NCBI RefSeq assembly: GCF_001050135.1
Contig: NZ_CP012040.1
Coordinates: 1,240,001-1,304,000 of the forward strand
Reading direction: 5' to 3'
DNA: 64,000 nucleotides
DNA from: Cyclobacterium amurskyense
GTDB taxonomy: Bacteria; Bacteroidota; Bacteroidia; Cytophagales; Cyclobacteriaceae
Below are positions 45,088 to 54,181 of the stretch, one piece after another. Under the pieces are notes generated by a model that saw nothing but the letters and a program-made list of their open reading frames with translations, did not search any database and was not told the origin of the DNA. The translations under genes were made by a program, and so were the position numbers. The stretch's first letter is position 1. Each line of letters opens with the position of its first letter.

Positions 45088-45582
45088 TTAGTTTAATTTA
45101 ATATCCTTAACAAATTCTTCTACTAATTCTTTTTGAGAAGCTTCACTTGAGAGATTTTGTCTCATAAGTTTCTCAGCCACCTGAAGCGAAAGTTCTGCTA
45201 CCTGAATTTTAACATCAGTTAAAGCAGCTTGTTTTTCAGTTTCAATAACAGCTTTGGCTTCTTCAATCATTTTAGCACCTACTTTGGCAGCTTCTTCTTT
45301 TGCAATTTCCATGGTTTGAGAAGCAAACTCATTTGCAGACTTTAAAATCTCATCCCTTTCCACTCTTGCCTCTTGAAGTAAACGCTCATTGTCAGCAACT
45401 AGATTTTGCATTTCTAGCCTTGCTTTCTCAGCCTCATTCAATGATGCCTCAATAGTGCTGTCACGCTCATCAAGCGCAGAAAGAATTGGCTTCCAAGCAA
45501 ATTTGGCTAAAATGAAAAATAAGATGGCAAAACCTATCAGTTGCCAAATAATCAAACCTAAACCAGGAGTAATCAGATCCAT
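45088..45582 (-). CDS. atpF: ATP synthase b subunit
   Basis: Subunit b is the peripheral stalk dimer. The 164 residues have one N-terminal membrane segment (LGLIIWQLIGFAILFFIL), then a long charged helix with alanine-rich heptads, ending SSEASQKELVEEFVKDI. It is preceded by an 82-bp spacer with a strong hairpin after atpE, a longer gap than others in the operon. Confidence 0.96.
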   Translation of the reverse strand: MDLITPGLGLIIWQLIGFAILFFILAKFAWKPILSALDERDSTIEASLNEAEKARLEMQNLVADNERLLQEARVERDEILKSANEFASQTMEIAKEEAAKVGAKMIEEAKAVIETEKQAALTDVKIQVAELSLQVAEKLMRQNLSSEASQKELVEEFVKDIKLN

Positions 45583-45632
45583 TTCGTGTATTTTTTTAAG
45601 CTAAATATCAGTTTTGTTCAATAATTAAGAAA

Positions 45633-45653
45633 GGACCGGCCTAATGCCGGTCC
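45633..45653 (-). promoter_or_regulatory. Intercistronic hairpin between atpE and atpF
   Basis: GGACCGGC and GCCGGTCC form a perfect 8-bp GC-rich stem with a 5-nt loop. On the minus strand it follows the atpE stop by 11 nt and is trailed by TTTCTT. It could cause partial termination or protect the upstream mRNA, which would raise atpE product relative to downstream subunits. Confidence 0.55.
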
Positions 45654-45664
45654 AATTTCTGTTT

Positions 45665-45922
45665 CTAGAAAGTAAGATTTCCGTTAAGTGCGATAAGTAG
45701 ACAAACTACTACAGCAAACAAGGAAACTACTTCAATAAGGGCAGCGATGATCAACATTGCAGTCTGGATTTTACCAGCAGCCTCAGGCTGACGTGCAATA
45801 CCTTCCATGGCTTGTCCACCGATTCTACCAATACCCAGACCTGCGCCTATCGCAACAATTCCAGCACCGATACCAGCACCCATAAGTGCAAAACCGGCAG
45901 TCAATAATAATGAAGTTAACAT
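45665..45922 (-). CDS. atpE: ATP synthase c subunit
   Basis: The c subunit forms the rotor ring. The 85 residues are two helices joined by the polar loop ARQPEAAGKI. The ion-binding glutamate is E64 in ALIEVVSLFA. The first helix is glycine-rich (GAGIGAGIVAIGAGLGIG) and lacks the glutamine found in sodium-binding c subunits, and E64 is followed by V-V-S instead of the S-T series, so the ring should use protons. It has the shortest gene and the best-defined downstream hairpin in the operon. Confidence 0.96.
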   Translation of the reverse strand: MLTSLLLTAGFALMGAGIGAGIVAIGAGLGIGRIGGQAMEGIARQPEAAGKIQTAMLIIAALIEVVSLFAVVVCLLIALNGNLTF

Positions 45923-45963
45923 ACTCGTTTTTTATTTAATTTAATTGAACAAAGAATTCATAA

Positions 45964-46986
45964 TTAATGCTCATGTCCATGCTCAGCTACAGCTGAACCT
46001 ATGTACATGGCAGAGAATAAAGTAAATACGTAAGCCTGAATAGTGGCTACTAATAATTCGATCACATTAATGAACACTACCATCAATGTGGAAGCTACGC
46101 CCACTGCATAGGATTCGAAAACAAATATCAACCCTATAAAACTTAGGATTACAATATGACCTGCTGTGATCGCTACAAATAGTCGAACAGTAAGTGCGAA
46201 AGGCTTGGTAAACAAACCAATAATCTCAACTGGAACAATAATAAGCAATAGTGGTAATGGAACACCTGGAGTAGCTACTACATGTTTCCAATAATCTTTA
46301 TTACCATTAAAATTGGTAATTAAGAAAGTTATCATCGCCAAAGTAATCGTAACAGCGATGTTACCTGTAAGGTTAGCCGCACCTGGCAATAAGCCCAATA
46401 GATTCCCTATCCAAATAAAGAAGAATAAGGTCAAAAGGTATGGCGTGAATTTTTTGTATTTCGGACCAATGTTCGGACGAGCTATCTCATCTCTTACAAA
46501 AATAACAATTGGTTCCACAAATGAGGCGACTCCCCTTGGGGCTTTATTGGGATGCTTCTTATAGTACCTAGAAGTTGACAGCATAAGATAAAGCGTTACC
46601 GCCAATATCAAAAAAAGCATTGCAACATTCTTAGTAATGCTTAAATCAGTGAAAGACCTGCTTTCATCCACTGCTTGAAGCTTGTCATGCTCGTCTATAT
46701 AGTACCCGTTGTGCTCAACACCAAAGTGATGGGTTTCGGGATCTACAAAGGACGATGAGGAATAAAACTCAACACCTCTATCAGCAGAATAGATAATCAC
46801 TGGTAGAGCGAGTGTTACATGAGTATGTCCCATGGTGGCAAAATGCCATTCATGAGAATCCTTAATATGGTGCATAATGAAGCTTGTTTTATCTTCATCA
46901 CCACCTGAGGCAGCCATAACTGCTGCAGAAAATGTCAGTAAAATTACTGACATTAAGATACTTAACCTGATAAATTTGCGGACCAT
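45964..46986 (-). CDS. atpB: ATP synthase a subunit
   Basis: Subunit a forms the proton half-channels against the c ring. ATG at 46986 is the start; a TTG codon just before it is unlikely. The protein is longer than E. coli's (271), mainly because it begins with a signal-like helix (LSILMSVILLTFSAAVMAA) and a histidine-rich periplasmic stretch of about 90 residues (MHHIKDSHEWHF). The essential arginine is in FALTVRLFVAITAGH. Five or six membrane segments follow. The extended N terminus is, from memory, seen in other Bacteroidota. Confidence 0.95.
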   Translation of the reverse strand: MVRKFIRLSILMSVILLTFSAAVMAASGGDEDKTSFIMHHIKDSHEWHFATMGHTHVTLALPVIIYSADRGVEFYSSSSFVDPETHHFGVEHNGYYIDEHDKLQAVDESRSFTDLSITKNVAMLFLILAVTLYLMLSTSRYYKKHPNKAPRGVASFVEPIVIFVRDEIARPNIGPKYKKFTPYLLTLFFFIWIGNLLGLLPGAANLTGNIAVTITLAMITFLITNFNGNKDYWKHVVATPGVPLPLLLIIVPVEIIGLFTKPFALTVRLFVAITAGHIVILSFIGLIFVFESYAVGVASTLMVVFINVIELLVATIQAYVFTLFSAMYIGSAVAEHGHEH

Positions 46987-47004
46987 CAAAACAATTTTTA
47001 TCCC

Positions 47005-47394
47005 CTATTTCGAATGAAGGCGCAAATTAGTTATTAAGCCGTACATATCAAACAATAAGTACAACAAATAAATGATAAAGAAATCCACAACAAACCAAAG
47101 TAAATTTTCATGCCCCTGCCATAAAATCAAAAAAACGAAGACAATACAGCAAATAAGTCTAATTATAGTGGTGCCCAAAATGACAGAAACACTAGTAAAT
47201 GTTTCTAATTTCATTAATTTACCAGCCAAAAAACCTGTGACTCCGGTAAGCACAGCAAAGAAAAATAGTATTGAATAAACCAAGGTATGCAACCAAGGAC
47301 CTGGAAGAAATTGTTCAATAAGCCATACTATTACTGCCAGAAACACAGTAAAATAAAGTAGACCCAATAATGGATTTTTAAATAAAGCCTTCAT
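47005..47394 (-). CDS. AtpI-like membrane protein
   Basis: The 129 residues consist of four hydrophobic segments with few charges, the pattern of ATP synthase protein I. AtpI assists c-ring assembly or magnesium uptake in other bacteria. Position is the main support: it lies 16-18 bp ahead of atpB and 46 bp after the AtpZ gene. Sequence motifs are too few for a firm family assignment. Confidence 0.6.
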   Translation of the reverse strand: MKALFKNPLLGLLYFTVFLAVIVWLIEQFLPGPWLHTLVYSILFFFAVLTGVTGFLAGKLMKLETFTSVSVILGTTIIRLICCIVFVFLILWQGHENLLWFVVDFFIIYLLYLLFDMYGLITNLRLHSK

Positions 47395-47440
47395 TTTAAT
47401 TTTTTTATCTTAAGCTTGAATTGAAAGGCAAAGTCTGACT

Positions 47441-47674
47441 TTATTTTTTCTTATTGGGAGAAATTGACTTAAAAAGTTGGTAAAAGGCTATGGCTGTCGA
47501 AATAAAACAGCCAAGTAATAAATAGAGTGGAAACTCCATGTTACTTCTTAAATGTAACCTATACCCCAGATAGCTACCTAATCCTATAATGGTACACATC
47601 TGAAAAGCCAACCCAAAATATTTCACATAAACAGGTGAATCAGTTTGAGGAGGCTTGCTTTTTGGTTTCTCCAT
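47441..47674 (-). CDS. AtpZ/AtpI family protein
   Basis: The 77 residues have two membrane segments and a short basic C terminus (SPNKKK). Between the segments is YLGYRLH, similar to the G-x-x-L/I-G-xx-LD of the AtpZ family, followed by PLYLLLGCFISTAIAFYQLF. AtpZ with AtpI has been described as forming a calcium/magnesium transporter near ATP synthase operons. Its start overlaps the end of the bactofilin gene by 35 bp, so translation is likely coupled. Confidence 0.75.
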   Translation of the reverse strand: MEKPKSKPPQTDSPVYVKYFGLAFQMCTIIGLGSYLGYRLHLRSNMEFPLYLLLGCFISTAIAFYQLFKSISPNKKK

Positions 47675-48059
47675 CCTTTCTTTCCACTTTTAACTGATGA
47701 TTGGTGCCCATGTTGCATTTGCCATTAAACTCAGCTCCATTTTCTATGATTAACTTTTTGGTGTAAATATCACCATAGATCAAAGCTGATTTTTTGAGAT
47801 AAAGAGATTCTGTGCAATAGATATCTCCTTTTATATGACCAGAAATTTCTACATCTCCAGCTCTTACGTCTCCATTTACTTTGGCCGATTCACCAATTAT
47901 AATCTTTTTTTGAGAATCCAGAGATCCATCCACTGTACCTTCTACACGGATATTTCCCTGAGAACCAATATTTCCTACTATTACTGTTCCTAATGCCACT
48001 AGATTACTGGAAGTAACCAGTTCAGTAGTGTTTTTTCTGTCATCAGTATTTTTTGCCAT
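47640..48059 (-). CDS. Bactofilin (polymer-forming cytoskeletal protein)
   Basis: Bactofilins polymerise without nucleotide and localise cell wall enzymes. The 139 residues consist of a disordered head (TDDRKNTTELV) and a beta-helix core of repeated six- to seven-residue rungs: IGNIGSQGNIRVEGTVDGSL, IIGESAKVNGDVRAGDVEIS, GHIKGDIYCTESLYLKKSAL, IYGDIYTKKLIIENGAEFNG. The charged tail QLKVERKDGETKKQ follows. The stop lies 35 bp inside the AtpZ gene, and its start is 2 bp after the M23 peptidase stop, so the two are translated together. Confidence 0.92.
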   Translation of the reverse strand: MAKNTDDRKNTTELVTSSNLVALGTVIVGNIGSQGNIRVEGTVDGSLDSQKKIIIGESAKVNGDVRAGDVEISGHIKGDIYCTESLYLKKSALIYGDIYTKKLIIENGAEFNGKCNMGTNHQLKVERKDGETKKQASSN

Positions 48060-48061
48060 AT

Positions 48062-48931
48062 CTAATCAAATGTAATAAATTCTTGGGGATCGAGTGGATT
48101 TCCTCTATACCATAGCTCAAGGTGCAAGTGCTGCCCTGTAGTTTGCTCACCGGTATTTCCGATAATAGATAATATCTCCCCACCACGGATAGGGTCTCCA
48201 ATGGATTTCAATATTACAGAATTATGTTTGTAAATCGAAATCAATTCATTCGAATGCTGTACTGCTACTACATAGCCGGTCTCTAGAGTCCAGCTAGAGA
48301 ATATTACCGTTCCATCTGCTATTGCTTTTACCGGTTCATTTTCTGCCGCCACCACGTCTACACCGAAATGATTTTGTCCAGCAGAGAAGCTACTCGTCAC
48401 AACTCCTTTTACAGGAGGGAAAAAATAATTATCTGTAAACGACCCGCTACTTATCCTTCCAAAACTTGTTTCTTCAAGGGGTAGCGATTCAAACTCTCCA
48501 ATAATCTGTTGGGTAGCATCACTACTTTTATACAAATCAATTTCCCCTCTATTTACCACCGGTTTACTTGAGGTATCAGAACTGGCTGGCGTCTCGTTTT
48601 CAAATTGTCCTGAGATAACATTTTGTATGTTCTTAACATATTGGTCTTTGGCATCGACCTCCATAATCAGGGAATCAATCGTTTCAGATAGGGCATGAAT
48701 CTTAACCATGTTTTCTGTCTCTATATAAACCGGATCAAACCATCTGGCCAATAAAGTTTTGGACAAAAACAGTGAAATCAAAAAACAGGTCATAAATACA
48801 AACACTAACAATAATCCAACCCTGATTTTCGTAATATTAAAAGAGGTAATGACCGAAAAGTCCTCTTCCTTTCTAATTACTATAAGGAACTTGGTTTCTA
48901 TCCAGTCGTTTATTTTCTGTTTAAGGCTCAA
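48062..48931 (-). CDS. M23 (LytM) family membrane-anchored endopeptidase
   Basis: The protein has one membrane segment (about residues 37-57), a coiled coil (70-108), a linker, and a C-terminal LytM domain (about 170-289). All zinc and catalytic residues are present: H188 and D192 in NHFGVD, H236 in YKHN, and H268/H270 in GQHLHLE. It should therefore be an active peptidoglycan endopeptidase, as in the bactofilin partner LmdC or Helicobacter Csd proteins. The start is a TTG at 48931; no ATG is available before the membrane segment. It heads the run into bactofilin, AtpZ and the ATP synthase. Confidence 0.9.
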   Translation of the reverse strand: MSLKQKINDWIETKFLIVIRKEEDFSVITSFNITKIRVGLLLVFVFMTCFLISLFLSKTLLARWFDPVYIETENMVKIHALSETIDSLIMEVDAKDQYVKNIQNVISGQFENETPASSDTSSKPVVNRGEIDLYKSSDATQQIIGEFESLPLEETSFGRISSGSFTDNYFFPPVKGVVTSSFSAGQNHFGVDVVAAENEPVKAIADGTVIFSSWTLETGYVVAVQHSNELISIYKHNSVILKSIGDPIRGGEILSIIGNTGEQTTGQHLHLELWYRGNPLDPQEFITFD

Positions 48932-48961
48932 TGGACGCTTGTTTTAGATATTTATTTTTTA

Positions 48962-48969
48962 CAAAAATA
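48962..48969 (-). promoter_or_regulatory. Possible -7 box of the M23-bactofilin-atp run
   Basis: TATTTTTG on the minus strand fits TAnnTTTG. A -33 TTTG at the right distance is not seen. Transcription would start near 48955, about 24 nt before the TTG start codon. Confidence 0.3.
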
Positions 48970-49014
48970 GAATTTAATTCCTTTCGTTTAAATATTTATT
49001 CCAAAAGAACTAAT

Positions 49015-51666
49015 TTGGTCAAGAATTCAAACTTAAAAACATTGCAAAGGAACATTATATTTTTCTTTTTGGCTATTGCCTTGAATCTGATGCCTTCTTG
49101 TTCTTCACAAAAAGACACTTTCACCAACCGGTTATACCATAACACAACGGCCAGATTTAACGCGTATTACTATGCCAAAGAAAAAATCCTGGAATTAGAA
49201 AAAGAAATACAAAATGAATACCAAGAAGATTTCTCCCAGGTGTTGCCTGTATTTTATCCTATAGATAGTGCTACTGTCGAAGCCAAAGAAGAATTATTAA
49301 AGGAAGCCCGAGAAATGGCGTCTAAAGCTGTGGATTGGCATAAAATCAGTGACTGGGTCGATCCATCCTACTTTCTTATAGGAAAGGTTGACTACTACAA
49401 AGGCAAATATGAAGAAGCACAAAACACATTTAAATTCCTAAACGTCAATAGCAAACAGGACGATGTGAGACATATTGCACTGATACAGCTTTTAAGGTCT
49501 TTCATTGATCATCAGCAATTTGAAGATGCCAGCTTTGTGATCGATTTTCTTTCTAAAGAAGAAAATATTAATGACGAAAACAAACAGTACCTCTACAAAA
49601 CCTTGGCTTACTATTACGAAGCCAGGGGAGAAATGGAGCTAATGGCCCCCTCACTGTTCAAATCGCTAGAATATACCAAAGACAAATCCGAAGCCTCGAG
49701 GATTAATTTTATTTTAGCTCAGCTTTATCAGCAATCAGGATTGGATGCATTTGCCTACGAATATTACCAAAAGTCAGTCTCTGGAAGTCCTAACTACGAA
49801 CGTACCTTTTTTGCCCAGTTGTATTCACAGCAGGTAGCAGAACTTGAACGAAGTAAGGACCTGAAACGAGTCCGAGAATATTATGATGACCTCTACAAAG
49901 ACAATAAAAACGTCGATTTTCGGGATGTTATATTATTCGAAAAAGGCAGGTTTGAAAAAAAACAGGGGAATCTGGATGAGGCCATTCGTCTTTACTCCCT
50001 GGCGGCCAAGGAAGTGACAGAAAATGACAGGCAAAAGGGGTATATCTACGAAGCACTTTCTGAAGTTTATCTGAACGAAAAAGAAGACTTCCTCAAAACA
50101 AAATACTATCTCGATAGTGCCTTATCTAAATTTAAAGAAACAGATAAAAATTATGGATTGCTTTCAGCAAAAAAAATAATTTTTGACCAATACGCTTTAA
50201 ATTATGAATTATTGACCACCAACGACAGCCTTATTCAGCTCAGCAAGCTCAGCCCTGAAGATCAAGAGAAATTTGTAGATGATTTTTTGGCCATGGAGGA
50301 AGAAAGGTTAATTAAAGAAGCTGAATTGGCCAAGGATAAAAAAAGCCCGGGAAGGTTTGAAAATCTTTTGGCTTTCGGTGGCAATTCAGGGGCTACTTTT
50401 TATTGGGATAATCCTGTGGCCATTCAAAAGGGAGCTTTAGAGTTTGCTCAAATTTGGGGAAACAGAGAGCTGTCGGATAACTGGAGGACTAGCGACAGGG
50501 GTTTTCAGGAGGCTGTCAATGTAGGAAACAATAACAACAGCGGTGAAGCAAATAATTCTGATAACAACAATGAAAGCAATACTATCACCACAAACCTTCC
50601 TGATAAAGCTGCCTTATTAAATCAAATCCCCAATTCTCCCGAACTTCTTGAGCAAATGGTGGATCAGATGGAGGAGGCCTACTTCAATTTAGGGAAATTA
50701 CTTTATTTCGACCTCAAGCAACCAGATAAGGCAATTGAGTATTTGGAAGCTTTAATCGAAAAATACCCACAAACATTAAAAAAACCAGAGGCTTTTTACA
50801 CCTTGTACTTAGCCACAAAGGATTTAGAAAAAGATTCAGATAGGTATGCCCAATTGTTGAATCAAGAATTCCCCAATTCTCAATATACCAAATCTATCAA
50901 TAACCCAGATAAGGTGTCCGGATCCAAAGCGAATTTAGCGTCTGGCGAAAACTATAAAACTGCCTACCAATACTTCAAGGACAGGTCTTATGAAGAAGCT
51001 AGGACAATTGTTAGGCAAACTTTAAACGAATATCCACTAACAAAAAATACGGATCGATTATTGTTATTGGACATTATGATCACTGGCCAGTTAGAACCAT
51101 TGGAGACCTATAAAGAAAGACTTAAAACCTATTTACAGCAAACAAAGGAAGAAGAGTTATTGGACTTTGCTGAAAAATTATTGAAAGCGGTAAGTGAAGA
51201 TGATACTGCTTCAATGGGAGCAGCTACCGCAGAAACAAATAAAGAAGAGGAACCTTCTGCTGTTTCAGAAAACCTGCCAGATGTCCCCAATGTTGAATCC
51301 CCATACAAAGAGAATTTTAACCAAACCCATATATTTATCCTGCCAATGAATACTGATGTGGCTGAAAAAGCAAGCGACCTGACGGCTGCCCTCGAAAGTT
51401 TTCATAATTCAAATTTTTCCAGTGCACGTTTAAGAACTGGTACAATTTCTCTGGGACAAAAAACAACCATACTAATAATTAGCCCATTTTCCGATGCTGA
51501 AAAATCAATAGCCTATAAAGAGGCCTTTTTAAATAGTTTTAATAATGATTCCTTAACTGAGGAAATAAAAAATAGTAGTTTTGTAATTTCAATTGAGAAT
51601 TTCCAACAACTCAATAAACGGAAAGACATTAAGGAATACAGGTCTTTCTATAAGAAAGCTTATTGA
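49015..51666 (+). CDS. porW: Type IX secretion system lipoprotein PorW/SprE
   Basis: PorW (SprE in Flavobacterium) is an outer membrane lipoprotein with TPR repeats, needed for T9SS secretion and gliding. The phrase SCSSQKDTFTNRLYHNTTAR, with a lipobox cysteine and the NRxYHNTTA motif, is the hallmark. The frame continues to an ATG at 48931, but that adds 28 residues before the signal peptide and overlaps the divergent gene; a TTG at 49015 gives a normal leader. TPR units cover residues 100-430; an Asn-rich linker and a second repeat block follow, then a domain of about 120 residues (YKENFNQTHIFILPMNTD). It is followed 8 bp later by the PBP1A gene. Confidence 0.88.
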   Translation: MVKNSNLKTLQRNIIFFFLAIALNLMPSCSSQKDTFTNRLYHNTTARFNAYYYAKEKILELEKEIQNEYQEDFSQVLPVFYPIDSATVEAKEELLKEAREMASKAVDWHKISDWVDPSYFLIGKVDYYKGKYEEAQNTFKFLNVNSKQDDVRHIALIQLLRSFIDHQQFEDASFVIDFLSKEENINDENKQYLYKTLAYYYEARGEMELMAPSLFKSLEYTKDKSEASRINFILAQLYQQSGLDAFAYEYYQKSVSGSPNYERTFFAQLYSQQVAELERSKDLKRVREYYDDLYKDNKNVDFRDVILFEKGRFEKKQGNLDEAIRLYSLAAKEVTENDRQKGYIYEALSEVYLNEKEDFLKTKYYLDSALSKFKETDKNYGLLSAKKIIFDQYALNYELLTTNDSLIQLSKLSPEDQEKFVDDFLAMEEERLIKEAELAKDKKSPGRFENLLAFGGNSGATFYWDNPVAIQKGALEFAQIWGNRELSDNWRTSDRGFQEAVNVGNNNNSGEANNSDNNNESNTITTNLPDKAALLNQIPNSPELLEQMVDQMEEAYFNLGKLLYFDLKQPDKAIEYLEALIEKYPQTLKKPEAFYTLYLATKDLEKDSDRYAQLLNQEFPNSQYTKSINNPDKVSGSKANLASGENYKTAYQYFKDRSYEEARTIVRQTLNEYPLTKNTDRLLLLDIMITGQLEPLETYKERLKTYLQQTKEEELLDFAEKLLKAVSEDDTASMGAATAETNKEEEPSAVSENLPDVPNVESPYKENFNQTHIFILPMNTDVAEKASDLTAALESFHNSNFSSARLRTGTISLGQKTTILIISPFSDAEKSIAYKEAFLNSFNNDSLTEEIKNSSFVISIENFQQLNKRKDIKEYRSFYKKAY

Positions 51667-51674
51667 TATCCAAT

Positions 51675-53984
51675 ATGAGTAAAATTAAAAATAAAAACAC
51701 CAAGCCTCTTTATGTGAAGATAATCAGATACATGTGGCTTGCATTCATTTTAGGTCTGGTCGGTTTCGTGCTATTTGTAGTATCAGTGAATGCCAATTTT
51801 CTGGGTCTATTCGGAGAAATGCCCGAATTTGAATCATTAGAAAACCCTGATAGCGAACTGGCTTCCGAGCTTTACTCTGCTGATGGGGTCTTACTAGGTA
51901 AATACTTTAGGGAAAACAGAACACCTGTCACCTATAATGAACTCTCTCCAAATATAATCAATGCCTTGATTGCAACTGAAGATGAGAGGTTTGAAGACCA
52001 TTCGGGAATTGACCCGCGTGCATTGGCCAGGGTTTTCGTTAAATCCATATTGCTAAGACAAAAAAATGCTGGTGGTGGTAGTACCTTAAGTCAGCAGACT
52101 GCAAAGAATCTTTTCAAAACCCGATCAGGCGATTCACAGGGATTATTAAGTAATGTCCCTGTATTAAGAATGATCATCATTAAAACCAAAGAGTGGATTG
52201 TTGCCACTAAACTGGAAAGTGCATATACCAAAGATGAGATATTGACCATGTACCTCAACACCTCTGACTTTGGAAGCAATGCATTTGGAGTTAAGACAGC
52301 CGCTAAAACTTTCTTTAATAAAGACACCAGAGATCTTAGTATACAAGAGTCCGCCACCTTGGTAGGTCTACTAAAGGCTCCTTCCTACTATAGCCCAGTA
52401 TACAATGCTGAAAACTCTACCCGTAGGAGAAATACCGTTTTGGCTCAAATGAAAAATGGAGAATACATATCCCAAACTCAATTTGATTCAATAGCTGCTA
52501 TACCATTAGAGTTGGAGTATCAGGTAGAAAGCCACAACGAAGGTTTGGCTACCTATTTCAGAGAGGCGGTTAAGGCTGACCTAATTAAATGGACTAAAGA
52601 AAACCTACAGCCTGATGGAACCAATTACGACCTTTTTGGAGATGGGCTGAAGATATATACAACCATAGACAGTCGACTGCAAAAATATGCAGAGGAATCA
52701 GTACAGGAACACATGTCGGAGTTGCAAAAGAATTTTGAGAAAGAAATAGGGGATCGAGAGCCATGGATTGACGAACACCGTAGACCCATACCTGGTTTCA
52801 TCGAAAAAGCTGTAAAAAGGACTGAAGCTTATCGAAATCTTAGGTCTCGCTATGGCGACAATACGGACAGCATTGAATACAAGCTCAATGAAAAGAAAAA
52901 AATGAAGGTTTTTTCTTATGAGGGAAATATAGACACATTGATGAGCACCATGGACTCCATGAGGTACTATAAAAAGTTCCTTCAAACTGGCTTTGTATCC
53001 ATGGATCCACATTCTGGACATATCAAGGCTTGGGTAGGTGGTGTTAACCATACCCACTTTAAGTACGATCACGTTAAGCAAGGAAAAAGGCAACCTGGAT
53101 CAACCTTTAAACCCTTCGTATATGCTGCTGCAATAGAAAATGGCTATGGTCCATGTTATACAGTAATTGACCAGCCTGTGGAGATTAACATCCCAAACCA
53201 ACCCACTTGGAGACCTCAAAATGCTGATTCAAAATTCACTTATGAGCGCATGACCATCCGGTCTGCCATGTCCCAATCTGTCAATTCAATCACGGCCTAC
53301 ATGATGAAAAAACTTAGTCCGGGTGTGGTAGTAGAAACAGCAAAAAGAATAGGAATTACCAGCGAGTTAGAAGCTGTACCAGCCTTGGCCCTTGGCACAG
53401 TGGATGTCTCAATAATGGAAATGGTGGGTGCTTTTAGCACATTTGTCAACAAAGGCGAACACATTACCCCTATTTATATTGATAGAATAGAAGATAAAAA
53501 TGGCAATGTTCTCCACCAATTCATCCCAAGGAAAAGACCTGCAATGAGCGAAGAGGATGCCTATATAATGGTGTACATGCTTCGAGGTGGTACTGAAGAA
53601 GAAGGGGGAACAAGTCAGGGCTTACCATGGAGTATTAGGGATGAAGGCAATGAAATTGGAGGTAAGACGGGAACTACCCAAAATGCTTCCGATGGTTGGT
53701 ACATGGGCATTACCAAAGATTTGGTAAGTGGAGTTTGGGTAGGTGGTGATGACCGTGCCATACACTTCAGAAGCTGGATAAATGGTCAAGGATCAAGAAC
53801 AGCTAGGCCAATTTGGTCAAAATTCATGAGCAAGGTATATGAAGACAGCTCTTTAGGTATCACCAAAGGTCCATTCCCAAAACCAGAAAGACCCATCAGC
53901 ATAGAGATAGATTGTTCCAAATATGATCTGGAAACAGAGGAATACCAGGAATTTGACTATGATGCTACGACAACTGATTTTTAA
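51675..53984 (+). CDS. Penicillin-binding protein 1A, bifunctional
   Basis: The enzyme polymerises and cross-links peptidoglycan. The ATG at 51675 gives MSKIKNKNTKPLY; an earlier TTG overlaps porW. One membrane helix (about 23-43) is followed by the glycosyltransferase domain, with the catalytic glutamate E102 in IATEDERFEDHSG and GGSTLSQQTAKNLF, then the transpeptidase with SxxK (GSTFKP, about residue 476), SxN (SQSVNS, about 531) and KTG (GGKTGTTQ, about 662). All motifs are intact. The GT-TP linker carries a highly charged insertion of about 100 residues. It is 8 bp after porW, likely on the same transcript. Confidence 0.95.
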   Translation: MSKIKNKNTKPLYVKIIRYMWLAFILGLVGFVLFVVSVNANFLGLFGEMPEFESLENPDSELASELYSADGVLLGKYFRENRTPVTYNELSPNIINALIATEDERFEDHSGIDPRALARVFVKSILLRQKNAGGGSTLSQQTAKNLFKTRSGDSQGLLSNVPVLRMIIIKTKEWIVATKLESAYTKDEILTMYLNTSDFGSNAFGVKTAAKTFFNKDTRDLSIQESATLVGLLKAPSYYSPVYNAENSTRRRNTVLAQMKNGEYISQTQFDSIAAIPLELEYQVESHNEGLATYFREAVKADLIKWTKENLQPDGTNYDLFGDGLKIYTTIDSRLQKYAEESVQEHMSELQKNFEKEIGDREPWIDEHRRPIPGFIEKAVKRTEAYRNLRSRYGDNTDSIEYKLNEKKKMKVFSYEGNIDTLMSTMDSMRYYKKFLQTGFVSMDPHSGHIKAWVGGVNHTHFKYDHVKQGKRQPGSTFKPFVYAAAIENGYGPCYTVIDQPVEINIPNQPTWRPQNADSKFTYERMTIRSAMSQSVNSITAYMMKKLSPGVVVETAKRIGITSELEAVPALALGTVDVSIMEMVGAFSTFVNKGEHITPIYIDRIEDKNGNVLHQFIPRKRPAMSEEDAYIMVYMLRGGTEEEGGTSQGLPWSIRDEGNEIGGKTGTTQNASDGWYMGITKDLVSGVWVGGDDRAIHFRSWINGQGSRTARPIWSKFMSKVYEDSSLGITKGPFPKPERPISIEIDCSKYDLETEEYQEFDYDATTTDF

Positions 53985-53989
53985 GCTGC

Positions 53990-54023
53990 TAATTGTCAGG
54001 ATTCAAAAGAAGCCTGACAATTA
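53990..54023 (+). terminator. Hairpin after the PBP1A gene
   Basis: TAATTGTCAGG and CCTGACAATTA form a perfect 11-bp stem with a 12-nt loop, starting 5 bp after the stop codon. There is no T-run after it, so termination strength is uncertain. Confidence 0.45.
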
Positions 54024-54181
54024 ACACTAAATCTAGGTTAAGCAAGCGATGGCTTAAGCGCAAAACTATAAGCCAAATTAATTTGATGTACTTGAATTTA
54101 CTACAAGAATGCTTTTTCCCGATTAAACCAATCGCCAACAAATTCGATTAGTAAAAATAAAAACCGATTACAACTGTCTAT

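Noticed and set aside
41984..46986. Missing atpD and atpC as a possible deletion
   Set aside because: A separate atpDC locus is common in Bacteroidota, and the operon ends in a proper terminator after atpG.
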